Shown: piece by piece, positions 42,158 to 52,914 of the stretch
Numbering within the stretch: position 1 is the stretch's first letter
Layout: the number at the start of each line of letters is the position of its first letter
NCBI GenBank assembly: GCA_012064415.1
Contig: SSNU01000211.1
Coordinates: forward strand, 1-64,000
Source: Gyrodactylus bullatarudis
Lineage: Eukaryota; Platyhelminthes; Monogenea; Gyrodactylidea; Gyrodactylidae
Direction of reading: 5' to 3'
DNA length: 64,000 nt
Translations under genes and position numbers: made by a program
Notes under the pieces: model-generated
Told to the model about the DNA's origin: nothing
Database searches by the model: none
Seen by the model: the letters and a program-made list of their open reading frames with translations, nothing else

Positions 42158-43103
42158 TCCCTTTTATCATACGAGAGTTATATGTTGTGCCCCTAAAGAC
42201 ATATAGAATATGTGGTCCTCATTCTTAGTATGAGGAACTTTTTGATACTAACCTAGTACTTGCACATCGTAAAAGTCAACTTTGAGATCAAAAATAATTT
42301 CTTAGCTCAAAGTTCAAAAAACAAGTTTGGCTTAATCGAGATTTGCCCTTGTTTGCATAAGACTTGATATTTTAATATTCTTCTTCTTCTTATGGGGAAT
42401 GTTAAGCTCGTGATCTAGATTCAAAAAATTCTTGATTAAATCGATTTCTTGATGACAAAAGTGAGAATTTTCCTATTTGCCGAGGGCCATATTCGAAGAT
42501 TTATCCCAATAAGCCCCCTCCCTTTTATTTTTAAACGCTATACACATAAACTTATCTTTATCCTCATTCACTCGCACAATTATAAATATCACTATCATTT
42601 AATCTAATAATAGGTAACTGTGACAAAAATTCATTCAATTTAAATTCTTCCACAGTTTGATTCATATTGGTTGCAACCCTAAACTTAATTTTCAAAATTT
42701 ATCCAGAAGTATGCTTTAAAATATTTAATTATTTATTTTTACATGGGTTTGGTCTATGAAACTTAGAATTACACATTATTTCCGGTATTCACATGTTTTT
42801 GTATTTTAAGTGTTACATCTTGTGAATCCTTTTACCCTCCATTTGCAAAAGTAAAAAACTACATCATACTCTTTCTCACTGAGTGATCGTACAGCAGATT
42901 TCCTTTTTTCCTATTTCCCGTTGTGGGAATCTTCGAACAAACCAATCAAAAAGTTTTAAAATTAATTTTTGAGGGGGGGGGGGATTTAAAGTTTGTGTTG
43001 GAATCAATATTAATAAAATCTGAAAATCAAACTGAGAAAGAATTTAAGTTAAATGAATTTTGGTTATAGTTACCCATTAGTTACACGGGTGGAGGTGGGG
43101 TCA
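42158..43103. other. AT-rich interval without recognised genes
   Basis: Contains an 11-G run at 42975. No coding sequence recognised. Confidence 0.4.
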
Positions 43104-43993
43104 AGCTCTTTATTTCTAGTGATTAAATTCTGATGTAAAATTCAACGCTGATCACGAATCTGGTATTTAAAAAAATTTGGCTGTCTGTGAGCTAAGATAA
43201 TGGGCAAAAACCGAAATTTCGAAATTTCAAAAAACATCTCTTAAACTTTTGCAATTCAATCAAATATTAAAAGCATGAGAGTAATAAATTTTGTACCAAC
43301 TGAAAGAAGAATAAATTTCGGGCGTAATGGCTGTATTTCTATTCATCTCAAATGGTTTTTAGACTGTTTAAAAGAGCTGTAGAAAAAAAAATTTGCAAAA
43401 TATTTCAGAAAATTGGTGAAAATTTCTGGACAAAAATTCGGTTTTCTCAAAAACGAAAATAAAAATTCCAAATTTTATCCGAGTTTATAATAGAAAATTT
43501 ATTCCTCTAGCATTGTTACTTGAGACATTTTTTCGAATTTTGTTTATTTATGGTAGATTTTTGTTAGTTTATAGTATCAGGTTTTCTCAAATTTTATGAA
43601 TTCTCTCTCCTGATTGGTTCATTCAGTGAATCTTGTTTCAGCCAATGAGAAGGCAGAATTTTTATTTATCATCATCTGCATTAAAGTTTATGAATCTTAA
43701 CTGGCTTGATAGTAATTTTTACTTTAAAATTCATTGAATTAAATAATCCAATTATGGAATTAGATAAACGTTAGATTATCCTACATTTTAAAATAAATAA
43801 TAAGATGAATGCTTAATTAGATTTTGATTTTATTCCAACCTTGAAACGACACAAATTGAATTAAAATAACAAAATCAAATTTCGGTTTTTGCCCATTATC
43901 TTAGCTCACAGACAGCCAAATTTTTTTTAAATACCAGATTCGTGATCAGCGTTGAATTTTACATCAGAATTTAATCACTAGAAATAAAGAGCT
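43104..43993. mobile_element. 890-bp inverted-repeat element (non-autonomous DNA transposon)
   Basis: Arms of about 122 bp, 43104-43225 and 43873-43993, begin AGCTCTTTATTTCTAGTG and run to GGGCAAAAACCGAAATTT with few differences. No coding capacity. A decayed relative in inverse orientation is at 56120-56590 (GCTCATTATCCCAGCTCACA), and a fragment at 49540-49620. Confidence 0.75.
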
Positions 43994-44599
43994 GCAAAAA
44001 AATTTTCAAATCACCACCAGTGTTATTAGAAAGGCGGTAAAATTGCTAAATTTTGCCAATTTCAAAACCGGGCTCAGAATCTTCTTCTCATCATATATCA
44101 CTTTATTCAAAATTCTAAGTACCTTTAGTTCTCGAATAAAATTTGATTTTTTTGCTATTTGACAAAAATTACTATTTTAGATAATTCTGTGTAAAATTTG
44201 AATTAGTCTCAAATCTCTAAGCTGTTTTTTATATACATCGAAAAAAATTCATTTGTCAGATATTTCTATTATTTGTTACTAGGCTGGATATTTTATCAAA
44301 TTTTCATGTCTGATAAAAAAGTTATTGATTTCATCGGATAAAATTCTGATTTTGATTAGGAGTGTATACCCATTCTATGTTTATTTTTTCATTATTATCA
44401 TGTCTATCCCAAGGAATGTTCTCGTGAAGTCCACTGCGTTATTCCTGGATATATCAATTGCAATATATGTCCTTAAACCTTCAGAGCGTCAAAGAAGGAC
44501 TGCATTTTGGAGTCCAGAAGCACAAAGACTCAATCAGACGATCATATAAGCAAACTGCTTCACATACAGAGATAAAGTTGAACGTCGGAATAATCCTTG
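43994..44599. other. AT-rich interval without recognised genes
   Basis: An open frame at 44325-44549 has no family resemblance. Confidence 0.4.
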
Positions 44600-45620
44600 C
44601 AAGGGTTTTTTAAAAGCTGCAATACCTCTGCATAAACTCGACCACCCTTTTTAGTTTCGAGATCCAAAAACACATCTTACAAAAACCTATTTTTATTCAA
44701 ATATTTGAGAGCAAAATCAATAACTGCTAAAAATGTGCTATCTTGATAGGAAATTGAGAGATTTCTGAAACAACATATGTATGCGATTATTTTTGACGTC
44801 GAAGTTAAGCTGGATTACCAGTTCATTATATAAAATATCAAAGGTGTACTATTCGATTACCAAATTAGGCCTGAAAACGTTAAACTTTTGCTTTCTGACT
44901 CAGCATCATACATGAAGAAAGCTACTCAAAAACTGGAAATAGAATTTCCTCATATTTTTCGCTTATTTGATTCATAACTGTACTGTGATAGTAAAGGAAG
45001 CCATGGAAAATTTTGATAGGCTGATTTCCTCAATGAAGGCTGCTACCGTCAAAAATCGTCCAAGAAAGGAACTATTTTAAAACATTGGATCTCATCCTAC
45101 TCCTGTTCCAACAAGATCGGGTACTTGGCTCGAGGCTTTTGGTTTTTATGTTGAACATCTACCAAGAATTAGTGAAATATTTCAAGAAGAAAATAATTAA
45201 GGAATCCTCATGGCCGAAGTATAACGTGCACTTGGGGATCGAAATCTAACAAGAGATCTTGTCCAAAACCAATACTGTTATAGTCCATTGTGGAAATATA
45301 TCAAGATTTTGGAGGATCTGTAAACAATCTTGCGAGAAGCATACCGGATAATTGAACAGATGGATTTTAAAGATGATCCTACTCAAATGAAGTTGTACAT
45401 AGAGGAACAATTGAGCGACAATGATGCACGCCGAGTCATGGAGATTACCAACAATGACATAAGCCTTAAAAACTAGGATAAACTAATGAATTGTAACCCT
45501 ATATCAGTGGATGTTGAAAGATGTTTCTCTCGCATGAAATACTATTCCAAAAACTTGAAGAAATTTAAAGACGAAAATATTATTAAGTATTTCATGTTAT
45601 ATTCGAACAACAACTAGGTT
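44600..45620 (+). pseudogene. hAT-like transposase relic (CGGBP1/BED-type)
   Basis: Multiple frames and stops. In order: AAIPLHKLDHPF, LLLSDSASYMKKATQKLEIEFPHIF (first part of the catalytic fold), FDRLISSMKAATVKNR, TPVPTRSGTWLEAFGFYVEHLPRISEIFQEENN, QNQYCYSPLWKYI, and at the C-terminus ISVDVERCFSRMKYYSKNLKKFKDENI, the hAT dimerisation-like block. The T-R-W-G-T-W motif has serine for tryptophan. Family proteins are usually over 400 residues and this covers most of that, but it is clearly dead. No terminal repeats identified. Confidence 0.7.
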
Positions 45621-45679
45621 GGTGAATTAAAAACTATTTTGTTATAAATATTCTATTTTTCTCTGAGTCAAGCGTTCTT

Positions 45680-46115
45680 CGAGATTAATTTCGAGCTGGG
45701 AGAAAAAACCAGCAGGATCACAACCCCCTCCAATGAGAAGAAGACGGGAAGAGACCGAAACGAACCAACAAATTACCAAGTTCTTCGCAGCAACACAATG
45801 ATCAAACCATAATTATCCTGATTCGCTAACAGAACTAAATTTTCTTTCCACTAAACGCTGACTACAATAATAATTATCACTTTCATTGTACAAATTTCGA
45901 ATAATTATAATTCAGATCTCTTACATTAATTTCTCTGACCTGGTAACAGGGAGGAGCCAATTGTATAACTATTAAAATTTGGACCATAAGGCCATCTCTT
46001 TCAAATTTGTTAAACCTGTATTTATATGGCATGTATCACACTGATGAGTATGCCCGAAATAGAGATCTTTATTTGTGAAACAATCTGGCATCTTCTTACT
46101 TTGCTCACATTCTAT
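45680..46115 (+). pseudogene. PLE 3' end: protein tail, UTR and ribozyme
   Basis: Reads SRITTPSNEKK then REETETNQQITKFFAATQ (stop near 45800), followed by about 230 bp of untranslated sequence and a hammerhead. Inverse of 48563-48978 with few differences. Confidence 0.75.
46028..46094 (+). ncRNA. PLE-terminal hammerhead ribozyme
   Basis: CACA, CTGATGAG (46041), TATGCCC, GAAATAGAGATCTTTATT, TGTG. Stem I CACA/TGTG, stem III ATAGAG/CTTTAT with one G-U, loop ATGCC pairing with GGCAT at 46028. Core intact. Confidence 0.8.
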
Positions 46116-47215
46116 TTTTTTAAGTTTTGCCATAAAACTGCTATTTTTAAACCCATTATTTGCTAAAAATTTACTCTCGTGTTAAAAAATGCTAACTCAC
46201 AAAAAAAATTTTTTTACCATCCTAGTTATTACATTTAATGATAGAGATCTTTCTAACTGTGTGTGTAAATGAGGAGATAGATAAGTTCATAGACAGATAG
46301 GACTTATACCATTCGAAGTATGTTATACATAGTATGAATTAATGAAATTTATTATTTTTCCCTTAAGAGGGATAGGAGCAAATCAAAACTCAGAACTTAA
46401 TTAGGATTGATCTTTTGATACACAATAATGACTTTGTATGACTAGCGAGAAAAATTGGTTTCAAGGATCGAGATGTCCTTTTAATATATTAAAGAAGTGA
46501 AATTTCTTGAGTTTAATTTCCAAAATAACCGATAGATTTTCGATTACATTCTATTTAATCCAAACTTAAGAACGATGAAAATGTTCCCAAGAGTAATGTT
46601 CTAGTTCTCCTTCCTTTTCTTGCTCACACTATAGCAGCAAAATTCATAAATAATTTTTATCCTGCTCTAATACCAGCAATATCTTATGAATTTGTATATA
46701 CTTTTATTTTTATATGTATTCTATTTTTCTGATATGTCATAATTATTTATAAAAAATATATAAGTTGAGCAACGATTTTAATGTCCAATAAACACAGGAA
46801 TAATGAGTAAGAATTTTATTTTCTCTATTTCTAGAATACACAGAAAGCCCGATATCAAGGTGTATTTATTCAACATCGAGCTATGCTAGACTTTAATCAA
46901 AACAACTCATCTCAATACTTAGAATCTAACTGAGATTAATAGCAAGTGCTACAGAGGTTTGATTCTCGGAGAAGACGTAAGGCTAACTGATGATCCCTTA
47001 TGATCATAGTATAACTTCTCGCTTGATCTTTGGATGTGTGAACTTTATTGTTAGTTTCATTAAGTAAGTCAATTGTGGTTTTAAGAAAGCTAATGTAAGA
47101 GAAATATTAGCATAAGTCTCATTAAAGACTAGAACCCCTTGAAGGTTCTAATTAAAGCTGATAGTTGGTTAATAGGGAGGCTTCATCCTATCAACATAGT
47201 TAAGCATTTTTGGAA
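46116..47215. other. AT-rich interval without recognised genes
   Basis: No feature supported. Confidence 0.4.
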
Positions 47216-47455
47216 ATTGAACCTACTAGCGAAGTGTGGTCACTGGTAATTACTATATCCATATGAACTCTAACTTGTCAGATGTCAGAAATTCGGATAA
47301 GCAAGTGTAAACTCCATAAGAGAGTCAAATAATATTCAACTCACGGTGGCAGATGTAGACGCGTTTCGTCCTTATTGGGACTCGTCAGTACACCATAGCC
47401 AGGATTCGAAACCAGGTCTTCAACGTTTTGAGGCAACGCTTCTAACCACTAGGCG
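47216..47455 (-). mobile_element. tRNA-hammerhead element copy H, ribozyme intact
   Basis: Minus strand: A box TAGTGGTTAGAAG (47441-47453), B-box-like GTTTCGAATCC (47402-47412), hammerhead 47347-47401, tail to AGTAGGTTCAATT. Only copy here that keeps both a full tRNA-like head and an intact catalytic core. Confidence 0.85.
47347..47401 (-). ncRNA. Hammerhead ribozyme (Schistosoma type), intact
   Basis: Same 55-nt structure as 39209-39263: TGGC/GCCA and GTGTA/TACAT stem I, CTGACGAG, GTCC/GGAC stem II, GAAAC, ACGCGT, cleavage after GTC. Confidence 0.85.
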
Positions 47456-47792
47456 AAACGCGTCTACATCTGCCATCTATCTGGTTCAATAGAAGCATTA
47501 TGTCTATGGTTACTAAAAACTTAAGCGTCCAAGTACAAGTACTTGGTTTTCGAACTTTTATCATCTAGTCTGAAATTTCAATTTCAAACTGGTACAAGTG
47601 TTCTTTGAATTTTGTTTTAAGCTGAGCTAAAGGTGCTTAGATTGCTTATGAGGGATATCACACCCTAAATTTTCTCGTCTTTAATATTGTGCAAGATTAA
47701 ATTCTTAATGCGTTTCAATTCAATTCGAATATTTTTATTTATTACATTATATTCATGAAAATTATAATGAACCTACGAACTGGTTTTTTTAG

Positions 47793-47957
47793 ATAAGCAC
47801 AATGTAGAAATTACAGTTTTTTTAAAGTTTGAACCTACTAGCAAAGTGTGGTCACTGGTTATTACTGAAGTGCTATAAGCAAGTGTCAATTCCATACTTT
47901 TCTAGAAGGTCTAGTGTCTAAAAACACTGTAATTTCTACATTGTGCTTATTTACAAA
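47793..47957. mobile_element. Short foldback derivative with complete termini
   Basis: About 165 bp bounded by ATAAGCACAATGTAGAAATTACAG and its inverse ending at 47957. Holds only the tail piece ACCTACTAGCAAAGTGTGG. It defines the terminal inverted repeat of the foldback family. Confidence 0.75.
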
Positions 47958-48019
47958 AAAACCAGTGTGTAGGTGATGTCAAACTTATAGGAGTGTTGAG
48001 CAATATGAGACGAACGGAG

Positions 48020-48300
48020 GTTCTGGTCCAGTGGTTAGAAGCGTTGCTTCACAACGTTGAAGACCTTGGTTCGAATCCTGGCTATAGTCTACTGACGAGT
48101 CCTAATAAGGACGCAGCTACATTTGCCAACGTGAGTTGAATATAATTTTACCCTCTTATGGAATTGACACTTGCTTATCCGAATTCTGACATCTTGGTGT
48201 GAGAAGACAATCTCCATCAAGTAGGAGTTTATCTGGATATAGTAATTACCAGTGACCACACTTTGATTGTAGGTTTAATGTCTTAAAACATGATTAAGCA
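48020..48300 (+). mobile_element. tRNA-hammerhead element copy I
   Basis: The head has CAGTGGTTAGAAG and TGGTTCGAATCC, with GCGTT-GCTTCAC-AACGT giving TTC at the anticodon position. The ribozyme (48079-48135) keeps CTGACGAG and stem II, but GAAA is replaced by GCAG, so it should be dead. Confidence 0.8.
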
Positions 48301-48562
48301 TTGTACAGGATCGTATGATAGAAAAATAAGCAGAAGAATCATAGATTCTAGCATAGCTCGATGAATATACAAGCTTACTGTAAGCAGTTAGGATATATAA
48401 ATTTCACAGATAAAACAAAGAGTGCGTGTCTAGCGACCATTATGCCTAATCTTTGGCTGAGTGAAATTTTCTCTTACTTACATTATGTTTTTCATTTGAC
48501 TGAGTTAAGTGTTCTTCGAGATTAGTTTTGAGCTAAGCTAACAATGTCATAGGAAATTCGAG

Positions 48563-49330
48563 CAAAGTAAGAAGATGCCAGATTGTTTCACAAATAAAGA
48601 TCTCTATTTCGGGCATACTCATCAGTGTGATACATGCCATATAAATACAGGTTTAACAAATTTGAAAGAGATGGCCTTATTGGTCCAAATTTTAATAGTT
48701 ATACAATTGGCTCCTCCCTGTTACCAGGTCAGAGAAATTAATGTAAGAGATCTGAATTATAATTATTCGAAATTTGTACAATGAAAGTGATAATTATTAT
48801 TGTAGTCAGCGTTTAGTGGAAAGAAAATTTAGTTCTGTTAGCGAATCAGGATAATTAGGGTTTGATCATTGTGTTGCTACGAAGAACTTGGTAATTTGTT
48901 GGTTCGTTTCTGTCTCTTCCCGTCTTCTTTTCATTGGAGGGGGTTGTGATCCTGCTGGTTTTTTCTCCCTCGGTTTTGGTAGGCTCATTGGTTTCACATG
49001 ATTCTTTTGTACACATAGATTTGGCTTTTTTCGTTAATAAGGTAAGCTTCAGCTGCTTTCAAAATGTAACCGTTTTTCCCTGATGGTTTGTAAATAATTT
49101 CAAAGTTTTGGGGGGAAACTTGGGCATTACATGTTTTTAGATGCTCTCTGATACCTGTTTGGCCCTTGTAGACATGTTCATCAATCCTGTCCTCGAGCCG
49201 TCTTGTTGTCCGTCCAATGTACATTGAATTGCATGAACATTGAAATTTGTAAACGACGTTGCTCTTCTTCCAGGTATCCAATTCGTCTTTTGAGTTGTTT
49301 GTGAATAATTTCTGGGTCTGAAAAACCCGA
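48563..49330 (-). pseudogene. PLE GIY-YIG protein and 3' end
   Basis: Minus strand. Endonuclease (49281-48994): KSNVVYKFQCSCNSMYIGRTTRRLEDRIDEHVYKG, REHLKTC, QNFEIIYKPSGKN; then a frame change and the same tail as at 45.7 kb. Truncated on the 5' side at about 49330, shortly before the endonuclease. The 3' untranslated region and ribozyme follow to 48563. Confidence 0.8.
48574..48638 (-). ncRNA. PLE-terminal hammerhead ribozyme
   Basis: Minus strand: CACA, CTGATGAG, TATGCCC, GAAATAGAGATCTTTATT, TGTG. Identical in core to 46028-46094. Confidence 0.8.
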
Positions 49331-51294
49331 GTATAACAGTTTAACAGTATAACCGATGAATATCAAAATTTGCCACTTTAAAGTAAATTTAATTATCTAT
49401 TGAATGACATGTCAATCAGCTCATTAACATATAAACTATAGAAGTTATGTCAAACTAATGTTTGCCTGACAACAAAACTTTGAAAAAAACTTTAAAGAAG
49501 TATATCTCAAAAAGTAGTCAACATACCATAAGAAATTTTTGTATATTCGTAATCAGCGTAAAATTCTGAGCAACATATCTAAATTTCACCATTTTCTGAA
49601 AAATTTTTTTGTTTTTTTTCGAGCAGTGTAATATATATAAAAGGGGTATTAGAAGTCGATGAGAAGACATTGTTTTCAAGTTAATTTAATTTTTTTTTAT
49701 TTTTTAACATTCATTGTTCATAAATAATATTCTTTGAGTACTGTGTGTTTTTCCGTAATTTTCACATGGGACCTGGGTAGATCACCTGTGTCCATGATGT
49801 GATCCTTGGAGTCCAGAGTGGAGGGTGAAATCTCCTCAGATACATGAAATAATAGGATTTTGTAATACAATTTGCTAATAATAATCATTATTGGTGTAAA
49901 AGAAAAAAAACCGTAACAATAAACAAATCAAGATATTCTCGCTCAGATAATAATAAATAAGGATACATGTAAATCTAACGGATTAATTAATCCAGCGTGT
50001 GCTTAATAAATAAGTATTAGATAGGCACATTAATTTGCTGTATATTATGCTGTATTTTGTTTTTTTCTTCCTTTCAAGATGATGAGAATATCCCACGGTA
50101 TTCGATTGGAAATGTCCGCCACCTTTTTGTATGATAAATAGACATGATTTTACCCAAAGTGTAATTCAACTGAATTTACAGACACATGTATTATGTACAT
50201 TAAAATGAAAATAAACTGTAAAATTTACAGTGTAAATATGGGTATGTGAGTGTATTGAGATAAATACAACTTTTGGATGGACTGTTTCTGGGAAAATGAA
50301 AAGAAGTGAGCAAAATTGTCTAAAGTTTTATTCTAATAATCTTTCTTGTTAAATAACAATAAATTTGGTAATCACAATGAAAAGAATTTGTACACTGAGA
50401 CACAAAAACACCTCTTGTTATGGAATATTGATTTTTTACTGGTCTGGAGTATTCTCGTTTGAGGTCTATGCAGTGCGCATCTCTCTCATGTAGTCGGATG
50501 CAGTAGTGTCTTGTTCAAATGAAATATGTAGAGAAGCGTTGACAAGTGGAAGGGGGCTTTACGAAATTAGCTCAAAGACGTGTCTGAAAAGGTAGAGGAG
50601 TAAAAATTAAAATACATACAAAAGAGGAAATAATAATTTTTTAGACATTCAACCAACCAGTTTAAGAATGATCTTTGGTTATTACCACGGCAACCAAAAA
50701 TAATACCTAAAAATCGGCTCAATAAGACATTAAAAAATGACCTGAAAAATAATAAATAAGGTCTTTATATAAGCGATCACCTGTAAGTAGTAAGACGTAA
50801 ATAAAAATCTAAAATATTGCCAATCCTAAATTCTACCAATGACAGTACAACTTGAAGCTTATCTCCTAAAATTCTGAAGTATGTTTCCCAATAACAGCTG
50901 AGGCGTTTTACTAACTCTTAGCATATTGAAATGACTGATGAGTCAACGTTCTGTACTAACACTACTTGATTAAACTTTCCAGAAATTTGATAGGTCAGAG
51001 ACAAGCCTGATCTGGCATAGACTATGGACAGATATGGATTACCCAATGAGATGTATTGCCTAGACCCTAATACTTGGGCTTGAAAATTAAAGATAGCAAG
51101 GCGTGTTCTACAAAAATTAATAATCGAATAATACCTTAAATATGACCTTATCGATAAAGTCATTTTATAGGCATATTAAAACTTGGCTACTGTCTAGAAA
51201 AGTGATTTTTAAAATAATCTTGTATATAAGTATGATAAAGCAAACCAATTAAACCCATAAGCATTTATAGGCATTTTGTTGCCATGGTTATTAC
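49331..51294. other. AT-rich interval without recognised genes
   Basis: 49540-49620 resembles the inner arm of the 43104-43993 element. Nothing else recognised. Confidence 0.4.
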
Positions 51295-51465
51295 TACATA
51301 TTACTATGAAATCTAACTTGATGGAGATTGTCTTCTCATACCTAAATGTGTAATGAAATCAGATAAACAAGTGTCAATTCCATAGCCATTGTTAGGCCAT
51401 CAAGTGAGATTCCATATGGATATCTAGTAATACACCAAACTAGTAGGTTGAATGTCTAAAAGGGG
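51295..51465. mobile_element. Foldback copy J, decayed
   Basis: Minus-strand tail (GATGGAGATTGTCTTCTCA, AACAAGTGTCAATTCCATA), then a short plus-strand tail (CATATGGATATCTAGTAAT, AACTAGTAGGTTGAATGTCT). Ribozyme and tRNA-like part are lost. Confidence 0.55.
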
Positions 51466-51711
51466 GATAATATTGTTCATGAAATGTAGTTTTTTTTTGC
51501 AATTTTATACAAGTGGCATGTTTATGTTTGTAACTATATTACACCTAATTAATATGAAGATGGGAATTAATGATTTTTACAAAATTATGAATTTTTTCAT
51601 CAAGAAATCGAATTTGATCAGGATTTTTTGGAATCTAGATCGTAGGCTCCACTTTCAGGATCTGGCATATTTCAAATCTAGCGATGGCGCCGAATTCCCA
51701 TTTTTTTGAAC

Positions 51712-52034
51712 TTTGAGTTGATAATTTTTGTTGATTTAAAAGTGAGAGAGTGATCAAAAGTTGATTTTTAGGATCACGATTAGTCAAAGAAATCAAGTAT
51801 GCTGATTCAGATTTTGAGAATTCGCCCATCTTTGTGTGAAAATCGAATTTTAATTTTTTGAACATTTTCACTACTTGAAAATCGATGAAATTTTGATGAT
51901 TCAAGATGCCTGGAAATTGGCGAGTCCATTGAAATTTTCATGGTCATAATCGGTTTCTTTGACTAATCGTGATCCTAAAAATCAACTTTTGATCACTCTC
52001 TCACTTTTAAATCAACAAAAATTATCAACTCAAA
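51712..52034. repeat. 81-bp inverted repeat with 161-bp loop
   Basis: 51712-51792 and 51954-52034 are complementary with no mismatch that I can see. The right arm ends exactly where the PLE fragment at 52035 begins. Confidence 0.85.
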
Positions 52035-52165
52035 GAGGACCATAAGGCCATCTCTTTCAAATTTGTTAAACCTGTATTTATATGGCATGTATCACACTGA
52101 TGAGTATGCCCGAAATAGAGATCTTTATTTGTGAAACAATCTGGCATCTTCTTACTTTGCTCAAA
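52035..52165 (+). pseudogene. PLE 3' terminal fragment with hammerhead
   Basis: Matches 45990-46115. Hammerhead at 52083-52149 (CACA, CTGATGAG, TATGCCC, GAAATAGAGATC, TGTG) is intact. Only about 130 bp of the element is present, a strongly 5'-truncated insertion. Confidence 0.8.
52083..52149 (+). ncRNA. PLE-terminal hammerhead ribozyme
   Basis: Same structure as 46028-46094, core intact. Confidence 0.8.
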
Positions 52166-52695
52166 TTTTTCATTCGAGGTTTGACTATAGCTTCTGTGAG
52201 AAAAATAATCAGATTTTTCAATTAGCTTGAAAATTTTGTAAGTTGTGATTAAGTATTTATTACTTGGATATTCTCTCGAAGTTATTCTAAAAATCCACTG
52301 TTTATTGGGAAGATACAAAACGCAAACTTAATTATTATTTCGGGCATATTCAACAAGAATATCCGCCATTCGAACGGTAATATTCTTGAACTTCATTAAG
52401 TATATTGTTACTCAATGAAGCAAACTTCTTTTTTCTTCACAAAGTTGATCATTGCTTTTCCAGTTGCGCAGAAGATCACTCTATTTCAATACTTAAGTCA
52501 AAAGTGTGCTTACCAAAAGTTCTCAAACCTGCAACTCTACTCCTTTCAAATTTGGCTCTATTCAATGCGCAAGTGAAAACAAAATGCAATCATAGAGAAG
52601 TTGGTTTTAGCATATAATCAACATCATAAATGAGCATTTAAGCTTTAAACCGACATAATGCCATTAAAATATGAATTGTAATATTATGTAAATAT

Positions 52696-52760
52696 ATCTT
52701 TGGGATTAAGTCTGAAGAGAACCAGCGAAATAAAACGTTTATAAATTATTTTTTTTTTAT
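52696..52760 (+). ncRNA. Hammerhead-like motif (class CTGAAGAG/CGAAA)
   Basis: CTGAAGAG at 52712, CGAAATAAAACGTTTATA. Core boxes intact and stem III palindromic. Stem I is weak. Same class as 69-119. Confidence 0.45.
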
Positions 52761-52914
52761 TCTCTAACTTTTCTTATAAGTCTGTAATCGAGTTAAAATA
52801 TTCATGACATCTTCGAAAAAAAATTTTTATCTAGTAGATATGGGATGATTACAAAAGGCAAACCATTTTTTTGAATAATAACAATGTGGAAATTACAGTA
52901 ATTTTAGACGCTAA

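Larger units (their letters stand above)
47216..47770 (-). repeat. Right arm of the 8.9-kb inverted repeat
   Basis: Contains tRNA-hammerhead copy H (47216-47455, minus) and 290 bp (47483-47770) complementary to 38882-39171. At 47452-47478 a short plus-strand ribozyme piece (GCGAAACGCGTCTACATC) abuts the tRNA-like head. Confidence 0.8.

Noticed and set aside
42970..42985. G run as a G-quadruplex or assembly feature
   Set aside because: A single homopolymer run without spaced G tracts does not support a specific structure.
47402..47453. A genuine tRNA gene
   Set aside because: A and B boxes and an anticodon-like arm are present, but there is no acceptor stem pairing, the unit is repeated with the ribozyme in many copies, and B-box flanks merge into the hammerhead. 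It is a tRNA-derived element.
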